NCBI RefSeq assembly: GCF_026646375.1 | Contig: NZ_JAIPPU010000012.1 | Span: 1-64,000 of the forward strand | DNA length: 64,000 bases | Source of the DNA: Acetobacterium wieringae | GTDB taxonomy: Bacteria > Bacillota > Clostridia > Eubacteriales > Eubacteriaceae | Direction: 5' to 3' | In this document: piece after piece, positions 35,230 through 43,870 of the stretch | Position numbering within the stretch: position 1 is the stretch's first letter | How the letters are laid out: every line of letters starts with the position of its first letter | The notes under the pieces: model-generated | Databases searched by the model: none | What the model saw: only the letters and a program-made list of their open reading frames with translations | What the model was told of the DNA's origin: nothing | Program-made: the position numbers and the translations under genes

Positions 35230-36058
35230 TTTTCTCAATGCCTCTTTCCGTTATTTTGATTTTTTTCTCTTTTAATAATTTACCCACTGCGCGTTTAAAA
35301 GAACTCTTACTCATATTAAATTCTCTTTTTATCAAATACGCATCGGTTTTATCATTATACGGCAAGAAACCTTGACTTTCGTTTAATTTTGTGAGTATGG
35401 CGACAGCATCTTTAGGAATTTCTTTATAGGCTTTTTTATTGGGACTCAAAACCAACTTTCCGTCATTTCGAATTTCAGAAACTCGAGCGTGAACTTTTTC
35501 CCCGCAATGAATGTCCGAGTTTGCATCTTTTATCAGTATCAGCCCATGATATAGATTATCAATGGCCACAAAAGCGCCAATTTCTGGATTGATTTGATAA
35601 ACATAGCCTTCAATCCAATCACCTACCTTGTAGGGCGCATCAACTTTCAGTAGTGGATAAATCTTCATGGTTGCACATAAACGATCACTTTTATCGGTAT
35701 ACAGATTAACCAGGTAATCCCGACCTTTTTGAACCTTGACTGTTTGCTCATTGTAAGGTAACAGCAGATCTTTCTCCAGTCCCCAATCTAAAAAGGCACC
35801 AACCTTAGTAATATCTGCAACTTTCAGTGCTGCGAATTGACCCAGTTCAATTTTTGGCTTTCTAGTCGTCGAAATCAGCCGATCCTTTGAATCCCGGTAA
35901 ATAAATACATCGATCTGATCCCCGATCCGGGCGTTTTTTTGTACTTCTTTTTCGGGCAGCAAGACGACATCCGTTGTATCAAATCCATCTGAAAGATATG
36001 CCCCAATGGTTGTTATCCGTTCGATGGTCAATGTTTGTACTTTTCCGATTTCTATCAT
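35219..36058 (-). CDS. cvfB: CvfB/YitL family S1-like RNA-binding protein
   Basis: A 279-residue protein of the CvfB family: successive S1-like OB folds (residues 1-65, 70-135, 140-205; the first two repeat a GAYLSDG/GAFLDWG pattern with VLLPEKEV/LLLPYNEQ) and a C-terminal winged helix (about 215-279). The S. aureus member binds RNA and affects virulence gene expression; a general post-transcriptional role is the inference here. The ATG follows GAGGTAAAG. Confidence 0.88.
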   Translation of the reverse strand: MIEIGKVQTLTIERITTIGAYLSDGFDTTDVVLLPEKEVQKNARIGDQIDVFIYRDSKDRLISTTRKPKIELGQFAALKVADITKVGAFLDWGLEKDLLLPYNEQTVKVQKGRDYLVNLYTDKSDRLCATMKIYPLLKVDAPYKVGDWIEGYVYQINPEIGAFVAIDNLYHGLILIKDANSDIHCGEKVHARVSEIRNDGKLVLSPNKKAYKEIPKDAVAILTKLNESQGFLPYNDKTDAYLIKREFNMSKSSFKRAVGKLLKEKKIKITERGIEKNGK

Positions 36059-36131
36059 TTTCTTTACCTCATTTATTTAATCGCCAGGCACAAAAAAGGC
36101 CGTGTTCATCACACAACCCTTGCCTTGCCAG

Positions 36132-36578
36132 TTATTTCATATTTTTTAATTCTCGTCGATTCTGTTCAATTTGATCGTTCATTTCTTTTAACTGTATCTG
36201 AAAACTATAGAGCAGTTTGTCGGCATAGTTTTGTGTTCCAGTTTTTAAAGCCTTTGCACTCATATTTGCATTTTTCATAATTTCATTGGCGTTAGCTGTC
36301 GCTGTTTTTGTGATTTCATTTGTATCAATCAATTCTCTCAATCTTTTTTCAGCCTCTGCTTTAATATGATCCGCTTCGCTTTGAGCTGCAAAAATAATCT
36401 TTTTACGCTCTGCTACGATTTTTTTTGCTTCTGCCAATTCTTCTGGCAATGAATCTCTTATTTCATCAATAATTTCTATTACTTCTTCAGGATTTACTAA
36501 CGCTTTAGATGAAAAGGGAAGCGTGTTTCCTTTTTCCACGACTTCTTCTAATTCTGCTAATAAGTCAAGTACCCTCAT
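36132..36578 (-). CDS. Coiled-coil protein of unknown function next to coaD
   Basis: A 148-residue, highly charged protein predicted by eye to be almost wholly helical, with a long coiled coil from about residue 45 to the C-terminus. It resembles the H/E-subunit-like or DivIVA-like coiled-coil proteins often found after coaD in Clostridia, but I cannot name it. There is no membrane segment. The start ATG at 36578 overlaps the coaD stop as ATGA and has AGGAAGG at 9 bp; an ATG three codons upstream abuts that site directly and is less likely. Confidence 0.7.
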   Translation of the reverse strand: MRVLDLLAELEEVVEKGNTLPFSSKALVNPEEVIEIIDEIRDSLPEELAEAKKIVAERKKIIFAAQSEADHIKAEAEKRLRELIDTNEITKTATANANEIMKNANMSAKALKTGTQNYADKLLYSFQIQLKEMNDQIEQNRRELKNMK

Positions 36579-37072
36579 TTCATACATCCTTCCTCATACT
36601 TCTTTTGTATCGCTTTTTCAACGTTTTGGGGGAGAAAATCAGACACATCTCCCTGATATTTAACAAGTTCTTTTACTAAAGTCGAGCTTAAATATGAATG
36701 CTTATTACTCGTTATCATAAAAAAAGTTTCAATCTCATTATCAAGATGCTTGTTGGTCAATGCCATTTGAAATTCATATTCAAAATCCAAAAAAGCCCGA
36801 AGCCCCTTGACAATAATATTGGTGTTTCGCATTCTGACATAATCGATCAGGAGCCCGTCGTAGAAGTCAACCTCGACGTTTTCGATCCCATCCAGACAAT
36901 CTTTAATTAGCGACACCCGTTCCTCACAGTTAAAAAGATAGTTCTTGCTGCTGTTAATCATCACACAAACTATCACTTTATCAAATATTTTTGTAGCTCG
37001 TTCAATCATGTCAAGATGACCTTTGGTTATGGGATCAAAACTCCCGGGGTAAACTGCAATTTTTGTGCTCAT
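36575..37072 (-). CDS. coaD: Phosphopantetheine adenylyltransferase
   Basis: Penultimate step of coenzyme A synthesis: 4'-phosphopantetheine plus ATP to dephospho-CoA. The 165-residue protein has the nucleotidyltransferase motif YPGSFDPITKGHLDMI and the C-terminal SSTLVKELVKYQGDVSDFLP segment. The ATG follows GGGAGAATT. It overlaps the 3' end of rsmD by 38 bp, a pairing common in bacteria. Confidence 0.96.
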   Translation of the reverse strand: MSTKIAVYPGSFDPITKGHLDMIERATKIFDKVIVCVMINSSKNYLFNCEERVSLIKDCLDGIENVEVDFYDGLLIDYVRMRNTNIIVKGLRAFLDFEYEFQMALTNKHLDNEIETFFMITSNKHSYLSSTLVKELVKYQGDVSDFLPQNVEKAIQKKYEEGCMK

Positions 37073-37631
37073 AATTCTCCCTAGAATAATAACTAATTGT
37101 CGTGATACCGTATTTCTTCGACTTGTAACACGTTAACTTATTTTTTACTACTGGCATTATAACAGATTTTTCTGTTTCAATCACTAATTTTCCTTTTTCA
37201 GAAAGAATTTCTTTTTCAGAGATCATTTCCAATAATTTATAAATTTCATCAATCTGACAATATGGCGGATCCATAAAGATTATGTCGCACAGAATCTTAT
37301 TCTGCGCCAGCATTTCCACCCCACTTTGTGCCGACTGGTTAAAGATCTGGGCACGCTTCTCATAACCCAGCAGCTGAATATTCTTTGTAGTTAGTTGTAT
37401 GCTCTCACTGGAAAGATCAAAAAAATACGCCGTCTCCACACCCCGGCTCAGTGCTTCAAGGCCCATCGCCCCCGTGCCCGAAAACAAATCAATAAAAACC
37501 GCCGCTTCCCGAACCTCATTCTGAAGACTATTAAAAATTGCCCCTTTGATTTTATCAGCTGTTGGTCGGACTCTTTCCCCACTGATGGATATTAATTTCT
37601 TACCGCGTTTTTCGCCGGCAATTATTCGCAT
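37035..37631 (-). CDS. rsmD: 16S rRNA (guanine966-N2)-methyltransferase RsmD
   Basis: SAM-dependent methyltransferase for G966 of 16S rRNA. The 198-residue protein starts MRIIAGEKRGKKL and contains RPTADKIKGAIFNSL, the SAM-binding FIDLFSGTGAMGLEALSRG and the catalytic FMDPPY near residue 118. The C-terminal 15 residues are encoded within the coaD start region. It lies 8 bp after recG. Confidence 0.93.
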   Translation of the reverse strand: MRIIAGEKRGKKLISISGERVRPTADKIKGAIFNSLQNEVREAAVFIDLFSGTGAMGLEALSRGVETAYFFDLSSESIQLTTKNIQLLGYEKRAQIFNQSAQSGVEMLAQNKILCDIIFMDPPYCQIDEIYKLLEMISEKEILSEKGKLVIETEKSVIMPVVKNKLTCYKSKKYGITTISYYSRENYEHKNCSLPREF

Positions 37632-37639
37632 TTCGCCTC

Positions 37640-39679
37640 CTAAGTTAATGATATATCTGCTATATCAATGTAAAATGACTTCAGCACGTCGTTTTTAAAT
37701 GCCATCATTTCCTGATTGTGGGATTCGAAAATGATCTCCGCAATTTCCTTGGTTCGCTTGATCAGGGCCAATTCTTCAGTGGGATTAAGTAAACCGAGTT
37801 TCGGCAAACCGTGCTGTTTAAATCCAAAATAATCACCTGGCCCTCTTAACTTGAAATCTTCATCCGCAATCTTTCGGCCGTTGCGATTATTGACAATCAC
37901 CTTCATTCGAGCCAGTGTCTCTTCGCTTTTGGAATTGGTAACCAGAAAACAATACGACTGATGATTTCCGCGACCCACCCGACCCCGCAGCTGATGAAGT
38001 TGAGATAACCCAAAGCGCTCCGCGCTGAGAATCACCATTGTGCTGACATTAGGAACATCAATACCAACCTCGATAATACTGGTTGCCACCAGGCAATCAA
38101 TCTTGCCCTGGTTAAATGCCCGGATGATTGAATCTTTGTCTTCGCTTTTGAGACGACCGTGGAGGCAAGCCATCCGATATTTGGGATCAATTTTTTGCAG
38201 TAATTCCAAATACACAGACTCTGTATCTCGAACCGATTCCAGTTCCTCTGAAGCCTCAATAAACGGACATATCACAAAAGACTGCCGACCTTTAGATATT
38301 TCGTCCTGAACAAAACCCAGGATCTTATGCAGGGATGCTTCATTATAACAGTATGTCTTGATTGGTTTCCGCCCTTTTGGAAGCTCATCGATATAGGATA
38401 CCGATAAATCACCATAGAGAATCAGTGCCAATGTTCGAGGGATCGGCGTAGCACTCATTACCATGGTATGCGGTTGATTTCCCTTTGATGATAATTGACT
38501 CCGTTGTTTAACCCCAAAGCGATGTTGTTCATCCGTTATTACCAGCCCCAGATTGTAGTACGCCACCGATTGCTGAATTAGGGCATGGGTACCAATGATC
38601 ACCGACACCTGACCCAGAGCAACCTGTTTTAGCATTTCTCGTCTATCTTTAGCTTTTAGACTACCGGTTATTACTGCCACAGTTACGCCGGTATTTTTTA
38701 ACAATTCCTTAAAACTACGGCCATGCTGCTGCGCCAATATTTCGGTGGGTGCCATATAAGCCGTCTGATAACCATTTTGAGCCATCAAACAGGCAGCGAT
38801 CACAGCAATTACTGTTTTTCCAGAACCAACGTCACCCTGAACCAGACGATTCATCACTTGACCACTCTTTAAATCGGCAATCATATCATCAATAACCAAA
38901 CGTTGGCTGGCAGTCAGATCGTATGGCAAGCTGTTGACAAATGGCTCCAAGCCGGTAAACAAACTAATGTCAATATCTGAATATCTTTTTTCCCGGGCGC
39001 TGGACATAATCCCCATGTTTATCTTCAAAGCCTCATTGAATTTGAGTCGTTGAATTCCTAAAATGACATCTTCTGCCTTGTTAGGGAAATGTATTGCTTT
39101 TAAAGCGCTCTTCATATCAAGTAGATTCTCTCCAGAACGGATCACTTCCGGCATTGTATCGGGGATCACTAGGCTATCACAAAAGATCCCTTTTAGTACT
39201 TTTGGGATAAAACTCCCAGGAATACCCTGGATAGTTCGGTAAACTGGCGTCAGTTCAAAAAAAGTGCCGGGATTACTGGCCGTTACAAATTGAGGATTGA
39301 TGATCCTCGCACCCCCATTACCTTTTTTGATCCTGCCATAAAAATAATAATCTTGATTTTCCCGGAAAGTATTTTTAAGATAGGGTTGGTTGAAAAATAC
39401 CGCCGACAGTTTTTTATTCTCCCATAGCAATGGCACCGAGAAAATCGATAGATTTCCCCGAATCCGTTGAACTCGACCCGTGTGTATAACTGTCGCTTTG
39501 AGAGAAATTTCCTGATCTTCAAACAAGTGTTCCGGGTCGCCAAAAACGCTACGATCAATGTATTTTTTTGGGTAATATGATAACAAATCGCCCACCGTCT
39601 TGATTCCAACCTTCGCCAGCGCTTCGCTTCGCTTGGGCCCTACCCCTTTAACTTTATCCAGTGAATCTTCCCATTTCAT
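37640..39679 (-). CDS. recG: ATP-dependent DNA helicase RecG
   Basis: Branch-migration helicase that remodels stalled forks and Holliday junctions. The 679-residue protein has an N-terminal wedge/OB domain (about 50-150), then helicase motifs that all look intact: Walker A GDVGSGKTVIA near 280, DEQHRFG near 380, SATPIPRTLAL, and the motif VI region QLRGRVGRG near 575. This contrasts with the degenerate PriA elsewhere in the window. It follows fakA. Confidence 0.96.
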   Translation of the reverse strand: MKWEDSLDKVKGVGPKRSEALAKVGIKTVGDLLSYYPKKYIDRSVFGDPEHLFEDQEISLKATVIHTGRVQRIRGNLSIFSVPLLWENKKLSAVFFNQPYLKNTFRENQDYYFYGRIKKGNGGARIINPQFVTASNPGTFFELTPVYRTIQGIPGSFIPKVLKGIFCDSLVIPDTMPEVIRSGENLLDMKSALKAIHFPNKAEDVILGIQRLKFNEALKINMGIMSSAREKRYSDIDISLFTGLEPFVNSLPYDLTASQRLVIDDMIADLKSGQVMNRLVQGDVGSGKTVIAVIAACLMAQNGYQTAYMAPTEILAQQHGRSFKELLKNTGVTVAVITGSLKAKDRREMLKQVALGQVSVIIGTHALIQQSVAYYNLGLVITDEQHRFGVKQRSQLSSKGNQPHTMVMSATPIPRTLALILYGDLSVSYIDELPKGRKPIKTYCYNEASLHKILGFVQDEISKGRQSFVICPFIEASEELESVRDTESVYLELLQKIDPKYRMACLHGRLKSEDKDSIIRAFNQGKIDCLVATSIIEVGIDVPNVSTMVILSAERFGLSQLHQLRGRVGRGNHQSYCFLVTNSKSEETLARMKVIVNNRNGRKIADEDFKLRGPGDYFGFKQHGLPKLGLLNPTEELALIKRTKEIAEIIFESHNQEMMAFKNDVLKSFYIDIADISLT

Positions 39680-39721
39680 GGTTTTTCCTCGTGATACTGT
39701 AAGAATAATTTCGAATTGGTG

Positions 39722-41335
39722 TTACTCCACCGAGACAATATAATAATAAAGTGGTTGCCCACCATAATGCATTTCCACATCACATTCCTCGAAACTGTCT
39801 GCCAGCTCACCAGCCAAGATATGGGCATCTTCTTCCGAAACATCCTTTCCATAGTAAATTGAGATCAGCTCACTCTCATTATCAACCATATCGCTTAGCA
39901 GTTCTTCAGTGACTTCTTTAATACTCTTTCCAGTAAACTTGATTTCCCCTCCGGTTATCCCGATTACATTTGATTTTTTAATTTTAAGACCATTAATTTT
40001 GGTATCTCTGACGGCGTATGTAACTTCTCCTGTCACCACATGATTAATCGCTTCCGACATGGTTGTTTCATTCTCCTCCGGACTTGTCTCTGGAGAAAAT
40101 GCCAGCATAGCTGCGATGCATTGAGGAATATTTTTAGCTGCAATTACGTGAACCTGTTTATCAGAAATTTCACTGGCTTGCTTAGCCGCCATAATAATAT
40201 TACTGTTGTTGGGGAAAATAAAAATAGTTTCCGCATTTAATTTATCCACTTCATTCAAAAAATCCTGAGTGCTGGGATTCATTGTCTGCCCCCCTGCAAT
40301 TATCCGGGTTACACCAAGATCTTTGAATATTTTAGTTAATCCATCTCCCGGAGAAACAGCGATAAAACCATAGGGTATCTGTTCTTCATCCGGTTTAGCT
40401 CCTTTTGCGGCAAACTGCTCCCGCATGTTATCAATTTTAATTCGAATCAGGCTTCCAAGACTGCCAGCCCGTTCCAATGCCAGACCTGGATTATCGGTAT
40501 GCAAATGAACCTTGATGATGGCCTCATCCTTAACCACTACTACACTATCCCCAAGTGTATTAAGATATTCTCTTAACTCGCTTTCATCAACTTCTGCAGC
40601 TCCCTGGATGATAAACTCGGTGCAATAACCGAATGTAATATCTTCCGGTTTCATGTGGGAGTCATCCACAAATTTATCCAGGTTGCTTGCTTTGATCTCC
40701 AGTTCCACACCCAATTCTTCGTTCAGAAGCGCCTTTAGAGCACCTTCGACAATACAAATAAGACCCTGTCCACCAGCATCAACCACGCCTGCTTCTTTTA
40801 AAACGGGAAGCATATCCGGAGTTTTTTCCAGAGTAACCCGACCATGGTGAATAACATCTGAGATAAAGCTTTCCAAATTGTCATAAGCTTCATACTTCGC
40901 TATGGCAAACTCACCCATTTCCCGAGCTACAGTGAGAATCGTCCCTTCCGTCGGTTTCATAACCGCCTTATAAGCCACATCAGCCGCCAACTTTAATGCC
41001 CCCGCTAATGAAACAATATCCAGATCCTCCTGGGTCTTGCACCCTTCCGCAAATCCTCTGAGCAATTGCGAGAGAATAACACCCGAATTTCCCCGAGCCC
41101 CAATTAAAGCGCCTGACGAAGCCGACTTGGCGACACTGTAGACATTCAGTTTCTCAATCTTGTCAAACTCTGAAACAGAATGATTAAAGGTAAGTGACAT
41201 ATTTGTTCCCGTATCGCCATCCGGCACTGGAAATACATTGAGTTCATCGACAATTCGTTTATTTATTTCAAGATTTTTCGCCCCATAACGAAACATCTTT
41301 ATGAGCATTTCACCGTCTATTGTCTGGGTTTTCAT
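39722..41335 (-). CDS. fakA: Fatty acid kinase subunit FakA (DhaK/DAK2-like)
   Basis: ATP-binding subunit that phosphorylates fatty acids presented by a FakB partner (YloV family). The 537-residue protein has an N-terminal DhaL/DAK2 domain (NVFPVPDGDTGTNM near 37; GARGNSGVILSQLLRG; TPDMLPVLKEAGVVDAGGQG) and a C-terminal region of DegV-like fold. The ATG at 41335 has GGAGG at 4-5 bp; the ATG four codons upstream includes that GGAGG. The preceding asp23 gene ends 12 bp away. No fakB is in the window. Confidence 0.92.
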   Translation of the reverse strand: MKTQTIDGEMLIKMFRYGAKNLEINKRIVDELNVFPVPDGDTGTNMSLTFNHSVSEFDKIEKLNVYSVAKSASSGALIGARGNSGVILSQLLRGFAEGCKTQEDLDIVSLAGALKLAADVAYKAVMKPTEGTILTVAREMGEFAIAKYEAYDNLESFISDVIHHGRVTLEKTPDMLPVLKEAGVVDAGGQGLICIVEGALKALLNEELGVELEIKASNLDKFVDDSHMKPEDITFGYCTEFIIQGAAEVDESELREYLNTLGDSVVVVKDEAIIKVHLHTDNPGLALERAGSLGSLIRIKIDNMREQFAAKGAKPDEEQIPYGFIAVSPGDGLTKIFKDLGVTRIIAGGQTMNPSTQDFLNEVDKLNAETIFIFPNNSNIIMAAKQASEISDKQVHVIAAKNIPQCIAAMLAFSPETSPEENETTMSEAINHVVTGEVTYAVRDTKINGLKIKKSNVIGITGGEIKFTGKSIKEVTEELLSDMVDNESELISIYYGKDVSEEDAHILAGELADSFEECDVEMHYGGQPLYYYIVSVE

Positions 41336-41347
41336 TCTGTCCTCCAT

Positions 41348-41692
41348 TTACACACGCACGCTTACAACATTTACAGAAATGCGTTTGACTTTTAAACCGG
41401 TTTCTTTTTCCACCCGGTATTTTACATTAGATATGATGTTTTCAGCAACAACTGAAATTTTAATGGCATACTCCACAATTACATAAAGATCAATCACTAA
41501 TCGATCATCTTCAATGATCACGCCGACACCCTTATTCGCCTGGTCACCTGAAAGAATTTCTATCAGACCATCTTTTCCCCGTTTATGAGCCATCCCCACC
41601 AAACCATAGCATTCCATGGCTGCATTTCCAGCGATATCCGCAATTGCTTTTCGGGTAATATCAATATATCCTAACTCATTATTTATTTTCAT
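41348..41692 (-). CDS. Asp23/Gls24 family envelope stress protein
   Basis: A 114-residue Asp23 (YloU-like) protein with GYIDITRKAIADIAGNAAMECYGLVGMA at its start and VVVEYAIKI-like strands in the middle. The family occurs at the Gram-positive membrane and is linked to envelope stress; the exact role is not defined. asp23-fakA pairing opposite rpmB is standard in Firmicutes. The ATG has AAGGAG upstream and a strong promoter at 41722-41750. Confidence 0.9.
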   Translation of the reverse strand: MKINNELGYIDITRKAIADIAGNAAMECYGLVGMAHKRGKDGLIEILSGDQANKGVGVIIEDDRLVIDLYVIVEYAIKISVVAENIISNVKYRVEKETGLKVKRISVNVVSVRV

Positions 41693-41721
41693 CGAATTGC
41701 TCCTTCTATTATTATCTCTCT

Positions 41722-41750
41722 ATTTTACATAATTATTCGACTTAAGTCAA
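41722..41750 (-). promoter_or_regulatory. Promoter of asp23-fakA
   Basis: On the minus strand, TTGACT (5/6), 17 bp, TAAAAT (5/6), close to the asp23 start. Confidence 0.65.
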
Positions 41751-41758
41751 AATTTCTA

Positions 41759-41788
41759 TTGCATTATTTTTAATTTTTATGATATAAT
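41759..41788 (+). promoter_or_regulatory. Promoter of rpmB
   Basis: TTGCAT (4/6), 18 bp, TATAAT (6/6), with transcription expected from about 41795. Confidence 0.65.
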
Positions 41789-41830
41789 ACACCTTGTTTT
41801 ATAAAAGGTAAGCGTAAGGGAGGTTATGTC

Positions 41831-42019
41831 ATGGCTAAAGAATGTTTTGTATGTAAAAAAACCGTTGTAAGTGGCAACCAGGTTAGTCATTCAAATAAAC
41901 ACAATAAACGAGTTTGGAAACCCAATTTGCAAAGAGTAAAAGTTGTAATTGAAGGTACACCACAACGAATTAGTGTTTGTACACGTTGTTTGAGATCCGG
42001 TAAAGTCGAAAGAGCCTAG
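41831..42019 (+). CDS. rpmB: 50S ribosomal protein L28
   Basis: A 62-residue large-subunit protein starting MAKECFVCKKTVVSGNQVSHSN. Two cysteine pairs (CFVC and CTRC) mark the zinc-binding form. The ATG follows GGGAGG at 8 bp. It is monocistronic, between the promoter 41759-41788 and the terminator 42048-42072, divergent from asp23-fakA. Confidence 0.97.
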   Translation: MAKECFVCKKTVVSGNQVSHSNKHNKRVWKPNLQRVKVVIEGTPQRISVCTRCLRSGKVERA

Positions 42020-42047
42020 TCTCTTATTTCTTCGGAACCATTGTTCT

Positions 42048-42072
42048 AGAGTCTTTTAATAGACTCTTTTTT
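42048..42072 (+). terminator. Terminator of rpmB
   Basis: A 7-bp stem AGAGTCT/AGACTCT (42048-42054 and 42061-42067) followed by six T. Confidence 0.8.
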
Positions 42073-42090
42073 CTTGTGTCTAAACAATAC

Positions 42091-42115
42091 GCCAGACGGG
42101 CTTTGCCCGTTTGGC
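42091..42115 (-). terminator. GC-rich hairpin after thiN
   Basis: A 10-11 bp stem (42091-42101 with 42105-42115, one G-U) and a 3-nt loop, about 50 bp after the thiN stop on the minus strand. The T-tract is weak. Confidence 0.6.
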
Positions 42116-42163
42116 TGTTGTCCGATCCTCACCACAACTACATTCCACCGGTTGTTTCCTAAA

Positions 42164-42799
42164 CTAGTCTTCTGCAACAATCACCATCAAAAGCCCCTTT
42201 TCAAAAGAAATTCGCTGAGAATTTTGATTCACAACATTACTGATACCATACGGTTTATCTACACTCATTTCCCCTATAGTAATCGGATACTCAAAACCGG
42301 TAATCGTCAATCCCGTAACATTTCCACCAATCGGCAAAATCGATACAGTCGTACCAATCGGAAAGTTCAATACAGTTGTTTTCCCAAGCAGTCTGATTTG
42401 ATTATTTTCATTTACCATTTCCGCTTCGATGTTAACATCAGTGAAACGTTTCAGCAAATAGATATTCGCAATACTATGATCCATCCGGGATCCCAGACCA
42501 CCCAGCACAATCACTTGTTCTGCGCTAAGTCCGATAGCATGCATAATAGCCAGTTCCGTGTCTGTTTCATCCTTTTTTTGGGGGTATGTCTCAAACTGTA
42601 CCGTGTTGTAATAATCTCTAGTTTCGGCGGTAATTGAATCCATATCGCCGATAATAATATTTGGCTTTAGTTTTAGTTCTCTGGCAAAATTTGCACCGCC
42701 ATCTGCACAAATCAGATAGTCTGCCTTTATTTTTTTTATATAAGTCTTATAAAAATCTTTATTCTTATACTCTCCGTTTGTTAAAATGATCACTTTCAT
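42164..42799 (-). CDS. thiN: Thiamine pyrophosphokinase
   Basis: Converts thiamine to thiamine diphosphate with ATP. The 211-residue protein has YLICADGGANFA near residue 28, the GDMDSI motif near 51 and GGLGSRMDHSIANI near 98. It is the last gene of the rlmN-prpC-prkC-rsgA-thiN set; its ATG overlaps the rsgA stop as ATGA. Product would serve ThDP enzymes such as IlvB, but no regulatory link is seen and no TPP riboswitch is present. Confidence 0.94.
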   Translation of the reverse strand: MKVIILTNGEYKNKDFYKTYIKKIKADYLICADGGANFARELKLKPNIIIGDMDSITAETRDYYNTVQFETYPQKKDETDTELAIMHAIGLSAEQVIVLGGLGSRMDHSIANIYLLKRFTDVNIEAEMVNENNQIRLLGKTTVLNFPIGTTVSILPIGGNVTGLTITGFEYPITIGEMSVDKPYGISNVVNQNSQRISFEKGLLMVIVAED

Positions 42800-43686
42800 C
42801 GATATTGATCCTTCTTAATTTCTTCCAGTAAACTTAAATAGTGCTCGTATCGAGTTGCGCTGATTATTCCTGATTCAACAGAATTTTTGATGTCGCAGCC
42901 TGGCTCATCCTTATGGAGACAACTTTTAAAGCGGCACTTCCCTTGCGAAAATTCCGGAAAATACTCCCGCAGTTCCTCTGGTTTGATCATTTCAGAAATT
43001 TGATAGGATGAAAACCCTGGAGTATCCAATAAATAACCCCCATTCTTGGTTTCAAGCAACTCGACATGTCGAGTTGTATGTTTTCCTCGTTTTAATTTTT
43101 GGCTCAATGCCCCAGTTTCCATCGTTTGATCAGCACATAAATAGTTTGCCATCGTCGACTTTCCAACACCTGAGGGACCGGCCATAAAAGCTGTATTTCC
43201 TCCAATTTCCCCAATAATCTTATCCAAGGTATCCGTATCGTTCTTACTGAAAAAAAACAACTCATAGGGGGTTTTCTCATAGATCTCCTTAATCGCTTTT
43301 TCCTCTTCAGTCGTTGTCAAATCTCGTTTTGTAAAACAGACCACCGGCTTTACATCCTGTATCTCTGAACTGATTAAAAGCATGTCAAGCAATAGGAGGT
43401 TCGGTTTTGGATTAGTCATTGAGAAAACAATAAGGCCAATATCAACATTAGCCACCGGCGGTCTTACAAAGATGTTTCTTCGGGGCTTTATCGCCTCAAT
43501 CATCCATTCACCGGGATTATCTGATTGAATGATCACCTCATCGCCAACGGTGGGAATAATTTTCTGATGCCGTAATACACCTCTCGCCTTACACTCCAAT
43601 ATTTCATGGCTTTTATCAGTCTTAACAAAATAAAATCCTCCGATTCCCTTGATTATCTTGCCAGTTTTCTGTTCGCTAATTATCAA
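42796..43686 (-). CDS. rsgA: Ribosome small subunit-dependent GTPase RsgA
   Basis: Circularly permuted GTPase (YloQ/EngC) acting late in 30S assembly. The 296-residue product has an N-terminal OB fold, the motif order G4 (FTKRDL), G1 (GPSGVGKSTMANYL), G3 (DTPGFSS), and a C-terminal zinc site (CRFKSCLH..CDIK). It starts with TTG. The TTG at 43686 has GGAGGG at 6 bp, whereas the one at 43692 abuts it, so I use 43686. It lies downstream of prkC, the common Firmicutes order; rpe, often between rsgA and thiN, is absent. Confidence 0.94.
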   Translation of the reverse strand: MIISEQKTGKIIKGIGGFYFVKTDKSHEILECKARGVLRHQKIIPTVGDEVIIQSDNPGEWMIEAIKPRRNIFVRPPVANVDIGLIVFSMTNPKPNLLLLDMLLISSEIQDVKPVVCFTKRDLTTTEEEKAIKEIYEKTPYELFFFSKNDTDTLDKIIGEIGGNTAFMAGPSGVGKSTMANYLCADQTMETGALSQKLKRGKHTTRHVELLETKNGGYLLDTPGFSSYQISEMIKPEELREYFPEFSQGKCRFKSCLHKDEPGCDIKNSVESGIISATRYEHYLSLLEEIKKDQYR

Positions 43687-43870
43687 TATCAACCCTCCAT
43701 TTTCACACTTACCCTGTTATCATCACACATTTTTAAATTAAATACGGGTCTCTACAACCAATTGAAACATCGTTTTTGTCGAACCTTTCATTGAAATGTA
43801 CGAATTGAATGCTTAATTGTTGTATAAACCCGTAAATATTATAAAACGCTTATTCAGCGGTCACATTAAA

